Of a stretch of 64,000 nt of DNA, positions 22,444 to 33,254 are shown piece by piece. Position 1 is the first letter of the stretch, and each line of letters opens with the position of its first letter. Both the position numbers and the translations under genes were made by a program. The stretch is from Gigaspora margarita (Eukaryota > Glomeromycota > Glomeromycetes > Diversisporales > Gigasporaceae), in NCBI GenBank assembly GCA_009809945.1, contig WTPW01000554.1, forward strand, positions 186,740 to 250,739. The letters run 5' to 3'. Below the pieces are notes generated by a model that did no database searches, had not been told where the DNA came from, and saw nothing but the letters and a program-made list of their open reading frames with translations.

Positions 22444-23481
22444 CATCGTCAAACAAAATGAAATATCATTTAAGTCGAATTAACGCTGGTTCATTCATAA
22501 ATCGTGTAATATATGCCGTCGAATTAAAACTAGTTTGTTCATAAATCGTGTAATATATATAGTCGTTTTGAAAGTTTCCTTTTTTTGTTTTTTTTTTTTA
22601 CCTTTTACTTGTACGTTTCATCGTTTTATTCGTTTTCGTTTTATTTGTTTACGTATTCCTTTTCGCCTTTTTGCTAAAATCGTATGTTTAGGTAAAAAAG
22701 GTTATATACATTTTATTTATATTCCTCTGCGGCTTTTTGTCTAACTAGTATTAAAATTATTATTAGAAAGGTTAATCTTTGTTATATTGGATTTTAGTTT
22801 TGATAAAAAAAAGGCTATTTTGTAATAATTCTACGGAGCAAAAATAAGCTTAATTTTTTGACACGTAATTAAAGAATGCTTTAGATTTTTTTATTTTTAA
22901 TCGCAAAATAAACATTGTTCTCGTAACTGAACATATCGTATATCATGATTATAACGTAAGAAACATTGCGAGAGACAAGAATTTTTGTGATATAATTTTT
23001 TATTTTTGTCTTTAATAACAGATTTATCACTGATTAAAATCTATCTGAAATTTATTATTGTTCTTTTTACCAATATAAAGTACATAATATATTATGTATT
23101 AAAATTTTATGCCGAAAACTTTCCGACAACATAGTATAATACATACGCCTTTAGCATTTAAACTTCCGTTCTTAATTGCATCACATATTCCGATTAGATA
23201 CAGTATTAGTCAGGATTTCTTATGAAATAAAGATATTTAATAAATGTTGACTATGTGAACTTTACAAGACTTAATTTTGATTAATCAGAATAAAATGTGC
23301 ATAAGAATCGATATCTACATAAATTCAACATAACCAAATTGCTTACGTTTTATTAATATAGCATATGTAAATGAATCATTTTAAGCATCGATATAAAATA
23401 AATTGATGATAACTTTCATAATCGGAATTTTAAGCTTCTGAACAGTTCTGAATTCTAATATTTTGTATCAGAGTAAGTTGT
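22444..23481. other. Intergenic DNA
   Basis: No gene or repeat recognised. A 69-residue frame at 22535-22744 is dominated by F, I, L, R and Y from T-rich sequence and is not credible. Confidence 0.35.
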
Positions 23482-23580
23482 ATGTCTGAGATTCTATATT
23501 TAGATCACTCGGAGAAAAGTCGGAGAAAAGTTAATATTTTCTACCCTAAAGATCAGAGAGATTTATTTCGATACTGCAAG
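23482..23580 (+). CDS. Candidate first exon, unknown gene
   Basis: ATG at 23482 opens a 33-residue stretch, MSEILYLDHSEKSRRK then VNIFYPKDQRDLFRYCK, that looks coding, followed directly by AAG|GTAATA, a usable fungal splice donor. After that point the frame becomes AT noise until its stop at 23703. The partner exon could be at 24567-24827 but I could not fix an acceptor that joins them. The F-Y-P-K-D phrase is faintly reminiscent of THAP zinc fingers, but the required cysteines are missing. Confidence 0.3.
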
Positions 23581-24116
23581 GTAATATTAGTATATCGTTA
23601 TACGCTAAGCCGATTTGGTAATCTTACTACCATTAGAATGGTAATTTCCTTTTCTACAAATTTAACCAGAAGTCCAGGTATGATTGGCATGATAAAAAAT
23701 TAAAAAAAACTAGATTCGGTTAAAAAAATTCAAGCTTTGTTATAAATTTCTTTAGAAACTTACCTGCGATCCCATTGGTCAATTTAAGTTCAGCGGTCAC
23801 GTGATTTAAAATAGCCACGTCTCAAAAACGTAATAAAATTTTGGGGTACATTTATATGTATCAAAAAAATAGGAGCCGCTATATCAAAAATGAAAGTTTT
23901 GTATCAGTGGGCGTCCTTAAAATAACCCGGCTCTTAACCCATGACTAAAAATAATTAAATTAAATTTGCAAATATTTCAAAATATTTCGATAAATTTGGA
24001 TTAAATTTTATTCTTTTGTTGCAATAAAAGTTAAATTGTATTGTGCCTGGGATTGAAGTATAACTTCGAAACTTCCCATTTTCATATAATTTTGTAAAAA
24101 ACAAAAATTAAATTTA

Positions 24117-24361
24117 GGCGAGACCAACTGGATTCGGGTTTTACATTACCCCCCACCTCCAGGGGGGGAGGGTGGTTCACATAGTAAAATTTTAAAAAAA
24201 TTTTTTTTCGAAAAAAATTTTTTCCGAATTTTTCCGTGACTGTAAAAATTTTCCGAAATATTCCGAAGCCCTATATATATTTATCTAAATTTTTTTTACT
24301 ATGAGGGAGAGGGGGGGACTCTGGGGGGTAATGTAAAACACCGAATCCAGTTGGTCTCGCC
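24117..24361. mobile_element. Harbinger-like MITE, copy 1
   Basis: The termini GGCGAGACCAACTGGATTCG and CGAATCCAGTTGGTCTCGCC are near-perfect inverted repeats that continue through gtttacattacccccc. It is flanked by a TTA duplication (24114-24116 and 24362-24364), the hallmark of PIF/Harbinger. The centre (aaaattttttttcgaaaaaa, ttttccgaaatattccga) is shared with the copies at 47350, 58861 and 60484. Non-autonomous, 245 bases. Confidence 0.9.
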
Positions 24362-24566
24362 TTAGTTCCGGAGATTCGTATTTTTATTTTGTATGTAATA
24401 TAAGATACTGTATTTGCCAAAAAAATACAGAAAATTTGATTCAATTTTTTTGCTGTTCAATATATATTGATACCATAAAAAAAAAAGCATTACATGTATT
24501 TGAAATCCATATAGCCGTATTAAATTGAACTAGATAGTTATTGAACTGAACCAGAAGCTTTTAAAA

Positions 24567-24827
24567 TTGAGCGTTCTGATGCCCATCAATAAAAGAAAAA
24601 CGATGAAGTTCAATAAACGCAGCGAATGGATCCAAAATCTCCGAAGTTGCGAACTTTCGTTGCCAGATGAAACCTCTGAAACATTCCGAATTTCGAAAAA
24701 GCACTGTCGTTGTATACTGTTTAATAATTCGACTATAATTAAAAATGGTTTGATGGCTAAAATAAGATCTTCAATAGGTTCAAAATCTTTTTTTTTATTA
24801 TTTACAGATTATACCTATATACAGTGA
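24567..24827 (+). CDS. Candidate exon or small protein, unknown family
   Basis: A frame of up to 86 residues with a credible coding core at about 24600-24790: KFNKRSEWIQNLRSCELSL, PDETSETFRISKKHC, then NNSTIIKNGLMAKIRS. Composition is clearly non-random for this genome. Which ATG starts it (24567 or 24603) cannot be decided. After 24790 the text becomes F/L-rich and runs through ttatttacag, which looks like a splice acceptor, so the true exon probably ends near 24778 (AATAG|GTTC). Order of W, basic residues and S-x-x-H-C distantly recalls a THAP-type domain; I would not assert it. Confidence 0.35.
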   Translation: MSVLMPINKRKTMKFNKRSEWIQNLRSCELSLPDETSETFRISKKHCRCILFNNSTIIKNGLMAKIRSSIGSKSFFLLFTDYTYIQ

Positions 24828-25690
24828 AATTCAAGCAATGAATATCATCCTTTACAGTACAATAAGCTGATTTATCGATAAATTTGTTCAAATTTTGTTT
24901 TAAGTGAAGTTTAAAACACGTTGACTTTAGTTATTAGAAAAAAGAAGGCTTGCATATGCTTTTCTTGGTAAACTTGCATAGTGCTAGGCTAATGCGTTGC
25001 ATCGTGTTTCCGGAGTACATGATGATTATCATATATCACAAACGCGTAATTGTGCATATTTTGCTATACTTAAAGCACACGCGGCGTGATCGACAAAATT
25101 TCAAAGTTACATTTCTGATGTTATTTTTCATTAGGTTTATGCAGGTGCGCCAAAAAAAGTAAATAATCTGATCGAAATGCATCAAAAACGTAGTTTTGTA
25201 TACTTTACGTAAAAATTAAGGGTCCGTCATTTTACGCTTCAGCCAATTATGTATAGTAAATCTATGCAAGTTTACTTAAGCAAATACTGCATTCAAGTTT
25301 TGCTTGACGTTTTTTGAAAAGTTTTCTTGATGAAATTTCTGTCGACAACTTTAGAAAATTATAAATAATAATAAAAGCTCATAAATGCATTTTCAATAAA
25401 ATTAAATCTTTAGCGATGCTAAAATTAGTCATCCTTTTAAAAAGTTTCATTTTTTGTTCATTAAAACTGATATCATTCAGAGAATTAATGACAACTATCC
25501 TTGTTATTTTAATTTTTTTATGTCCAAATCATTACTAGATATAAATATATTTTTATTTGGATTTAACTGTCCGTTCAAGTCGTAGGCGAAAATAAAATAC
25601 ATTTATTATCACGTGACTGAAGATTGTGCATCGGATCTATATCCTATTTCGGTAGTGACTCAATGTTTTGTGGGTGACATTGTTCGGAGT
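24828..25690. other. Intergenic DNA
   Basis: A 70-residue plus-strand frame at 24950-25162 has somewhat higher GC but no motif and lacks a plausible context, so it is left uncalled. Otherwise nothing is recognised. Confidence 0.3.
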
Positions 25691-25691
25691 G

Positions 25692-25789
25692 TATAAATAC
25701 AGAAATACATCAAAGATTCGGCGTAAAGTACGTAACCACTTTTGTCGTTTTTGTAATATTTAATATAATAATGGTAAAAGTAAGAGCCA
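25692..25789 (+). promoter_or_regulatory. Possible TATA promoter with tiny first exon
   Basis: TATAAATA at 25692-25699 is followed 72 bases later by ATGGTAAAAG at 25771 with the perfect donor GTAAGAG right behind ATGGTAAAA. A short first exon ending at a strong donor is common in fungi. An acceptor ttttttcag lies near 26000 but the frame behind it soon ends. This is a suggestion only. Confidence 0.25.
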
Positions 25790-27090
25790 TTAATTTGCCT
25801 TAAAATTACATACCTATAAGGGTGCCTTTTTTATAAAAGTAAAATGGAAACTGCCCTATATTTACAATATAAATTGTAATATTACACGCATATAGCTACA
25901 AAGAATTACCGTTATCGTGAGCACGCAAATGGTCAATTGAAATTATTTATGTGTGGTGATAATGCATATTTTAGTGTTATTAATGCAGGATCTTTTTTCA
26001 GAATGAAAATTTGAGACTTTATAATGTGTTATTATGACCAACAAAATTGCGAGTGTTAATTAATGGAAAAACATAAATATAAATAATCGAATTCTATTGG
26101 CATGTTACTCATATGATTTCTACATGTGCCTAAATTTTCATTTTAATTGGTGAATAAAATATATTAAAATGTTTCAATGAAATCCATAAACCGAAATTTA
26201 AAAAAAAATTAGCTATATAAGGAAAATTTAAACCTGCTTGTATCTCCATAGAAATGCTTCAACATGTATGTTATGAATTCCCTTAGTTGTATAATATTCT
26301 TACCTATAAAGCATTGGTTAAAGTTTGTTGCAACTTATTATAATTTGTCTGTTGAATCGTAATACAATTATGTATATTTCTTTGAATATCTGTAATCATT
26401 ATACAGTAATTGAAAGGTTATTCAATCACTGCAACAAACAAATAATGGTAGATTAATGATAAATGATATTCGCTACTTTCCCAATTGCAATAATAGTTTT
26501 AGTTAGTTTTAATTTCATACAACTTCAATTTGCATAGATATCATGGATGTCAATTATTCACTATCTGCATATCCCTGACGAGCATTAACCTACATGTAAT
26601 ACAGTATTGTCACCAATGAGCTATTAAGAGAATTTAATAAGATTTTCATATTTTAATAGTTCAAAAGGAAAATTTGATTAACACGTTGTTATATAGCTAT
26701 TCTTTTATTCATTTCATTATACTTGCTCTTATTGAATAATCTTTAAACAAATCGTGCTTTGCATGATGTATAACTACAAATGAAAATAGTATCATATCAT
26801 GCATTTAGCTGGCAGGTAATAAACGCATATAATTTATAATTGAATTGTATTGTATTTAATTGTTAAAACCTTGGATGTAAAGACAAAAATAGCTCTCCGT
26901 CAAAATTAAGCAGCACATAAAACCAAATTCAACCATTTACATTACTATTATGTCAGGTTCTTAATCATAAGTATTTAGTATACGTATCATCCCAATTCCA
27001 AATATTCTTAATTGTGAATGGCAATGTTTGTGAAACATGGTCGTTTGTAAAACGTTTAATTGGTGTGCAAACAATAAATTAATAATTATA
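25790..27090. other. Intergenic DNA with a diverged duplicate
   Basis: No gene supported. Positions 26500-26850 are a diverged duplicate of 17830-18060 (shared ccctgacgagcattaa and following words). Confidence 0.4.
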
Positions 27091-27091
27091 G

Positions 27092-27212
27092 AGTATTGTT
27101 GCATCTAAAGTAGCGCCCTGGGTAAAACTACGACTTAATGTATGCATGAAGATCTAATTTTCAGAGAGCAGGCGCTACTTTAGATAAATCGCTACTTTAG
27201 ATGCAACAGTAT
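27092..27212. mobile_element. Short MITE, about 120 bp
   Basis: The inverted ends gtattgttgcatctaaagta and tactttagatgcaacagtat continue with gcgcc...ggcgc. An extra internal copy of gctactttaga sits in the right half (27174-27183 and 27191-27200), so the right end is partly duplicated. TA flanks are present. Non-coding. Confidence 0.7.
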
Positions 27213-27654
27213 TATATGTTGATCATTAAATTAAGATTGTTCAAAGATTAATCTCATTTAAATATTGCGCTGATTAAGGTGTATGTTTCTATCTTTAAGA
27301 GTCAAAAACAGACCAATTTGGTGCTTGGCGCAGAGGTACAATTTTTCTGTCAAACCTTTTGATTATTACGTTGCCAAATCAAACGAACTAAAAAATATAT
27401 TTCTTAAACTTGAAAAAATTCGATAAATCTAAATTAAATAAACTCACATTCTCACGTAAAAACATAAACTTTTATTCCGTAAAAACCTTTTCAATGAACC
27501 AAATAAAAAAAAAAAAATTCGACGAATCTAACAACGTCGAATGTATGTAAATAGATGATGTGAATTTCAGCTTGGTATTAATTGAAAAAGATTAACTTTA
27601 AGCATTGAATATTATAAAAAAATCAGCCAAAATGTGATATGTAACGAAATCGGA
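27213..27654. other. Intergenic DNA
   Basis: Nothing identifiable. Contains an isolated aaaaaaaaaaaaaattcgac stretch but no repeat or frame of interest. Confidence 0.3.
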
Positions 27655-27915
27655 AATGGTATTCCCTATAAGAAAAGTGGTCCGGGATCGCATGGAAAAA
27701 CAGTGTATAGGCTAATGATGCTGACGCATGACGCAACCTGCGTCATTGACGCATGACGAAAACATTTCGTCAGGCAACTTCAAATTGACGAATTGACGAA
27801 TGACGAAACCCATACGCATGACGAAACCCATGATGCATGACGAAACCCACGACGCATGACGAAACACATGACGCATGACCCCATGACGCATGACCCCATG
27901 ACGCATGACGAAACC
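27655..27915. repeat. GACGCATGAC minisatellite
   Basis: Roughly ten units of 13-21 bases built from gcatgacgaaacccatgac and the shorter gcatgaccccatgac, best formed at 27790-27915. The segment just before it (ccctataagaaaagtggtcc gg...) recurs in inverted orientation at 42905-42955, so both loci hold ends of the same element family. Frames on the minus strand here are repeat artefacts. Confidence 0.8.
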
Positions 27916-28324
27916 AATAATAAATAACAAAACCCATGATGATTTTGATGATGCATAAGACTATTATTCATTCCTTTCATAACAGAAATAAATTAGTCCA
28001 TGTAAAGTTAATTTTTTGTTCATATTATATTTTCCCAGTTTCTATCTTTTTGACATCGATCCGACATTGCCTAATGATTTGCAACAATCACCCAGATATA
28101 CGATAGGTGTTCTACGAATTGGCAGTGTCATAGTATTTTATTATTATGTCTTATTTTGGCATAGTTTGTGGCATAGTTAGGTGATTTTAACCCTCAATGA
28201 GGGTACCCTGCTGGCACCCTCAACGAGCGTTATAGACTCTTGGAGAGTGTATGAACCTCTCAGCGAGTGAATTAAACACCTAGCGAGTTATTAAAACCTC
28301 AGTACGAAATAAAGATATTTGAGG
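27769..28324 (+). repeat. Long dispersed repeat, copy 2, left part
   Basis: Matches 11741-12170 block by block (gtcaggcaacttcaaattga, gattttgatgatgcataaga, ctatctttttgacatcgatc, ggcatagtttgtggcatag, ctctcagcgagtgaattaaa). The right part continues at 29304 after a hAT insertion. This copy is richer in CG dinucleotides than the copy at 11.7 kb, where many CG have become TG or CA. That pattern fits decay of methylated cytosines in the older copy. Confidence 0.7.
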
Positions 28325-29295
28325 CAGTGATGTCACTTGGTTATTTGGCCGGCCAATGGCCGCGGCCATTGGCCGAGGCCAAAAGGCCAAAAGTATAAAT
28401 TTCATTTTTGGCCGAAACGGCCAAATAAAATTATTAATTTGATTGGTTAAATCTTCACTTACCGGTAAGTAATTTTTCTATATAACTTACTAACCCTTTG
28501 CTTATTAAACCTTTGCTCAAATTACTTATTAAACCTTTGTTCAAATTATACTTTTATATAACAATTTAAACCTTCACTTAAATTATTTTTTTATATAGTT
28601 TATTAAACTTTCACTTAATTTATTTTTTATATAACTTATTAAATCTTCACTTAATTTATTTTTTATATAACTTATTAACTTTTGCTAGATTTTTTTTTAT
28701 ATAGCTTACCAATTATTACTTAAGTTATCTTATATATTAATATGCTTTCAAAACGAACTTTTAAGCAAACTATTATAATTAAAAAAGAACTTGAAAAGAA
28801 TCGTTAGATTTAATTATTCTTTCAGATATAGTTAAATATCGATCCAGTTCTATGAGTTTTATTAATTCCAATAGTTCATCAATTTCTTTATTGTAACTTT
28901 AGTAATAGCATATGAAAATAGATAACTATAGTGTTAATTAACTTTTTTGGGAAGGTAATATACAATAAATATAATTCAAGAATATTGGTTCTTATATTAA
29001 TAGTGTGGCTTTAAACAAAACTAGTACGTACATGTAATATATATTAACATTAGTATGCATATAATACAGTATTTTTATATATATTTCTTTTTTATTACTA
29101 TACAGAGAAATTTGGCCACTTGGCCATTCGGCCATTTGGTCATTGGCCAACGGCCATATCGGCCAAATAATTTTTATTGGCCTGGCCAATTGACATTCAA
29201 CTTTGGCCGCAAAATTTTGGCCGTTTTGGCCAAATAATTATATATTGGCCGATGGCCAATTAAATTTTCTTTGGTCGATTAAATTGCCATCACTG
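28325..29295. mobile_element. hAT element rich in TTGGCC words
   Basis: The ends CAGTGATGTCAC and the inverted ...GCCATCACTG are flanked by the perfect 8-base duplication ATTTGAGG (28317-28324 and 29296-29303), so it is a hAT insertion. The first and last 200 bases hold many ttggcca and ggccaatggcc words in both orientations, presumably transposase-binding subterminal repeats. The middle is AT-rich without a transposase. It interrupts the long dispersed repeat copy 2. Non-autonomous, 971 bases. Confidence 0.92.
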
Positions 29296-29303
29296 ATTTG
29301 AGG

Positions 29304-29519
29304 GTATGGTTTTAGTCTGCAAATGAAATAACAGATGTTCATAGCATTAGTTTTATTATTGATGGTTCAAAAAATCATGTGTGGACAATCGATCCTACGC
29401 GAATTTTACAGGAAGGTCACAAAATTCCGGGTCGTATGCGTCGGATCTAGGACGGCGTTTAGCCTTAGCTGTTAGCAGGTTCTACAGCAAAATTGCTTAA
29501 TGAATGGATATGATGTCAT
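29304..29519 (+). repeat. Long dispersed repeat, copy 2, right part
   Basis: Continuation of 27769-28324 behind the hAT element. ccttagctgttagcaggttc and tacagcaaaattgctt match 12205-12245. It runs into the foldback element at 29520. Confidence 0.6.
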
Positions 29520-29731
29520 TAGTAAAATTTTTTATGAACTTGGGGCAAAATCGATCAATTCCGATTCAGACGACCTTGATTCCGATGCAATCCGACGTAT
29601 ACCGACCCGAAATTAAATCATACAGGGGAGTCCCCAAAATTCCGGGTCGGGATACGTCGGAATATATCGGAATAATGGTCGGCTGGATCGGAATTGATCA
29701 ATTTTCCCCAAGATCATAAAAAATTTTACTA
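29520..29731. mobile_element. Foldback element, 212 bp
   Basis: The arms tagtaaaattttttatgaac, ttggggcaaaatcgatcaat, tccgat at the left pair with atcggaattgatcaattttc, cccaagatcataaaaaattt at the right. Further inward, repeated tccgacgtat/atacgtcgga pairs lead to an apex cagggg-agtcccc. A half copy of the left arm is at 12285-12330. The open frame across it is a by-product. Confidence 0.8.
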
Positions 29732-29739
29732 ATTATAAG

Positions 29740-29884
29740 ATATTGGTCATGCATCGACAAATAACGTGGAATTTGTTCAAACTGGCAAATGATTGGCTGA
29801 CATGTGCCGCGAANCGGCACGTGTCAGCCAATCATTTGTCAGTTTGAACAAATTCCACGTTATTTGTCGATGCATGACCAATAT
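29740..29884. mobile_element. Perfect hairpin, 145 bp, N at the apex
   Basis: The left arm atattggtcatgcatcgaca, aataacgtggaatttgttca, aactggcaaatgattggctg is matched almost base for base by the right arm. The single ambiguous base (29814) lies at the fold. It occupies the 5' flank of the Crypton-like gene, 430 bases before its start. Confidence 0.85.
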
Positions 29885-31120
29885 CGATGTTATCGTGCAA
29901 CTATGATCATGGCGTAGTAAAATCGTTAACCTCGTACGTCACTAATAATATAAATAGATTAGATGATCGATCAAAAAAAAAAAATTTTCAGAATACTTTT
30001 AGAAAGTAAATTTTTTTCTTTCGCACATACTTACGTAGTGTTTTCTTTTGCACTTTTGTGCTTTAATTTTCGTTCGTTCTTTACTTTTTGAGCAAGTTCT
30101 TACGTTGTTGGTTTGTATAAATAATAACCAAAAAAGTTTGTCTTGATTAATGTTGAAATGTCTTCGTTAGTAACAGATGAGAATCTGCCTTTAGTAATCT
30201 GAAGAGAATTTCGAGAATTTCTACTGTTAAAGTCTTGCAAGAAAGTTTCTGCCATTAACGACCTGTGGGAAAGTTTGTACCATTAATGTTTTTGAAGTAG
30301 TAAAAAAAAGAATGCCAAAGTCAAAAAAAACTTCCCGTATTAGCACCAAGGTTTTTTTTTAGTTTTTTTTTCTTGGTTATATATATTATTTTCTTTAATG
30401 AAACTAAAAGGCATTAAATAAAACTTTGTAGACTTTCAAGTACACTGAACCTTCGGTTGAAGACCTAAAAGCAATTCGCGATAGTTCTAAAGTTCAAGCA
30501 ATGCACAAGTCGACGCAAGTATGGGTGAAAGCTTTGGAGGAGTTTCGCGCTGATGTAGGGTATAGTGGAAAAATTGAAGACATTAATACAAAAGCGGTCT
30601 TAGAAGACCAGTTATGTAAATTTGTGTGTGCGATGAGATGTAACGATGGTACAGTCAGACCTCTCTATAGTCACACTCCATATAGTCACACCTCTATATA
30701 AGCACCCAATATTGTGCAACGGACTTAAATATAGTCAAAAAACCTCTTTATAGTCACAAATCACCTATAATCACTATCACAAAAAAATTTTGATTTTTTT
30801 ATCAATTTTATTAAGAGTAGTCTTATCCTAGACCCGGGGTTTACACTAATAACCTAAACCCCAAAGAGGTCTACATTAAGACAATTAATTTAATCCTAGA
30901 CCACATATCTAACCAATCAAATTTAATCACATGACAAATATAAATCGGGCGCCATGGCGACCCCGTGATCGACCAATCGAATTCGGTCACATGACCGCCG
31001 ATTCGATCATTAAAAAATTGTTAAAAAAAACCTCAAGTTCGTATAATAATATAAAAAATAAAAATAAAATAAAACCATAAGAAAAAAAAACATAATAAAT
31101 TCGTTATTAAAAAAAAAAAA

Positions 31121-31969
31121 NNNNNNNNNNNNNNNNNNNNNNNNNNNNNNNNNNNNNNNNNNNNNNNNNNNNNNNNNNNNNNNNNNNNNNNNNNNNNNNN
31201 NNNNNNNNNNNNNNNNNNNNNNNNNNNNNNNNNNNNNNNNNNNNNNNNNNNNNNNNNNNNNNNNNNNNNNNNNNNNNNNNNNNNNNNNNNNNNNNNNNNN
31301 NNNNNNNNNNNNNNNNNNNNNNNNNNNNNNNNNNNNNNNNNNNNNNNNNNNNNNNNNNNNNNNNNNNNNNNNNNNNNNNNNNNNNNNNNNNNNNNNNNNN
31401 NNNNNNNNNNNNNNNNNNNNNNNNNNNNNNNNNNNNNNNNNNNNNNNNNNNNNNNNNNNNNNNNNNNNNNNNNNNNNNNNNNNNNNNNNNNNNNNNNNNN
31501 NNNNNNNNNNNNNNNNNNNNNNNNNNNNNNNNNNNNNNNNNNNNNNNNNNNNNNNNNNNNNNNNNNNNNNNNNNNNNNNNNNNNNNNNNNNNNNNNNNNN
31601 NNNNNNNNNNNNNNNNNNNNNNNNNNNNNNNNNNNNNNNNNNNNNNNNNNNNNNNNNNNNNNNNNNNNNNNNNNNNNNNNNNNNNNNNNNNNNNNNNNNN
31701 NNNNNNNNNNNNNNNNNNNNNNNNNNNNNNNNNNNNNNNNNNNNNNNNNNNNNNNNNNNNNNNNNNNNNNNNNNNNNNNNNNNNNNNNNNNNNNNNNNNN
31801 NNNNNNNNNNNNNNNNNNNNNNNNNNNNNNNNNNNNNNNNNNNNNNNNNNNNNNNNNNNNNNNNNNNNNNNNNNNNNNNNNNNNNNNNNNNNNNNNNNNN
31901 NNNNNNNNNNNNNNNNNNNNNNNNNNNNNNNNNNNNNNNNNNNNNNNNNNNNNNNNNNNNNNNNNNNNN
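31121..31969. other. Assembly gap, 849 N
   Basis: A scaffold gap bordered on both sides by A-runs, consistent with assembly failure at homopolymers. The gap size need not be the true length. The long open frame that spans it is meaningless. Confidence 0.99.
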
Positions 31970-32014
31970 AAAAAAAAAAAAAAAGCTACTTCCAAGAACT
32001 CCAAGAAACTACGA

Positions 32015-32125
32015 CACTAGCGACGATATGACACCAATGACAACACCTAACGTGACGACACCATTGCGACGACACTATTGCGACGACACCAACACGACGA
32101 CACCAATGACGACACCAACGACAAG
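32015..32125. repeat. GACGACACCAA minisatellite
   Basis: About seven imperfect units of 12-18 bases (gacgacaccaatgac and relatives). The Thr-Thr-Pro-Met frame seen here is produced by the repeat. Confidence 0.75.
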
Positions 32126-33254
32126 ACCAAATCCGAAAGGCGAAAAGCTAAAAAAAAAAAAATTAGTAGGCGGGAAAGCGAAGCAAAAGCAAAGCGAAAC
32201 AACAAAACAACAAAAAATTGATTATCATGGTGCACGAAAAAAAATTTATATATGATCGCCAATCACTGGCTGATCATATGAGGTTGCTGTGCATATATAA
32301 AATTTGGGTCTAGAATAAAAAAAAAAATTTAATATAAACCTCTATGAGGTTTATGTTAATTAACATAAAACCCGGGTCTAGGCTAAGGTTTCTCTTTTAT
32401 TAATAAAAACCCTCTTTATAGTCACAAATTTTGACCAAATATGGATTAAAAAATCTGATTGGCCGATATTCATATTTATATTTATTTAAAATATTCTATT
32501 AAAAATGTCTTTTAGGTTTGACAGTAAATAACTTTTGATGCAGCGGTCCGATTTAAATGAAACAACCACCAAAATGTTCGTCTCGATGAGACGATTCTAA
32601 TGAGCCCAAAATCGTTAAAATCCAATCACAGGCTCCTGCGATCGTTAAGGATTTGTATCACTTCACATGTTTAAGAATTGATTAATTAAATATCTAGGCA
32701 AAAAATCCTTAATAATCTTAGATTTGCAACTAGATTTGACAATTTTATACTCTTTAGTAAACACCCTGGTGGTCATTTTATCCAAATTGGGCCACTGGTT
32801 CAAAAGTTATTCACTATCAAATATTTTAAATTTTTTTAATAGTATTTCAAATATGCGCAAATATATTACTAATTGACCTTTGGACATGTGACCATAACAA
32901 AGTATTTTATTTATAGTCACACCTCTATATAATCACCAAAATAGGGTGCGACCAACTTGTGATTATATAGAGGTCTGACTGTAATGAGTATCATGCCTTC
33001 CATAAGAAATTGGCTGCAATTTGGCATTACTTGAATGAACATTCTGTTTTAGAGAAGCCCGTAGACATACTGAATCCTAAGGTCTTTTATGATCTGCATA
33101 CTGTTATTAATGGAAAATTGAAAATATTGTCTTCAGCAGGTTTAGGAGAACGAAAAGGTGCTGATGGTCTCATGATAACTGAGGTTAATCAAATCCTAGA
33201 ACACCAATCAATGCAGTATGACTCACCTGAAGGACTGTTATGCCATATATTTTT

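Larger units (their letters stand above)
30815..32394. mobile_element. Mutator-like element with 9-bp target duplication
   Basis: The inverted ends GAGTAGTCTTATCCTAGACC and the complement of GAGAAACCTTAGCCTAGACC both lead into cggg. The flanks carry a perfect 9-base duplication TTTTATTAA (30806-30814, 32395-32403), the size typical of MULEs. Subterminal words tagaggtttatgttaa also mirror. The middle is lost in an 849-base assembly gap, so its coding content is unknown. To the right of the gap is a GACGACACCAA-type minisatellite (32015-32125). Confidence 0.8.
30652..32981. mobile_element. pogo-like TIR element inside the Crypton-like gene
   Basis: The ends CAGTCAGACCTCTCTATAGT and ATATAGAGGTCTGACTG are inverted repeats, bordered by TA on both sides (30650-30651, 32982-32983). 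CAGTC/A-type ends with TA targets fit the pogo/Tigger branch of Tc1/mariner. Internal tatagtcacacctctatata words occur several times near both ends. Removing the element with one TA restores the host reading frame across CNDG and EYHAF. A Mutator-like element (30815-32394) lies inside. The net length without it is about 750 bases and no transposase is visible, so it was non-autonomous. Confidence 0.88.

Noticed and set aside
27712-27980. Minus-strand frames with repeated MRHGV and SSCVMG
   Set aside because: Direct translation of the GACGCATGAC minisatellite.
29504-29719. 71-residue frame with moderately complex text
   Set aside because: It lies fully within a foldback element, and its two halves are reverse complements.
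31033-32004. 323-codon open frame on the minus strand
   Set aside because: It is almost entirely the N gap and has no real sequence support.
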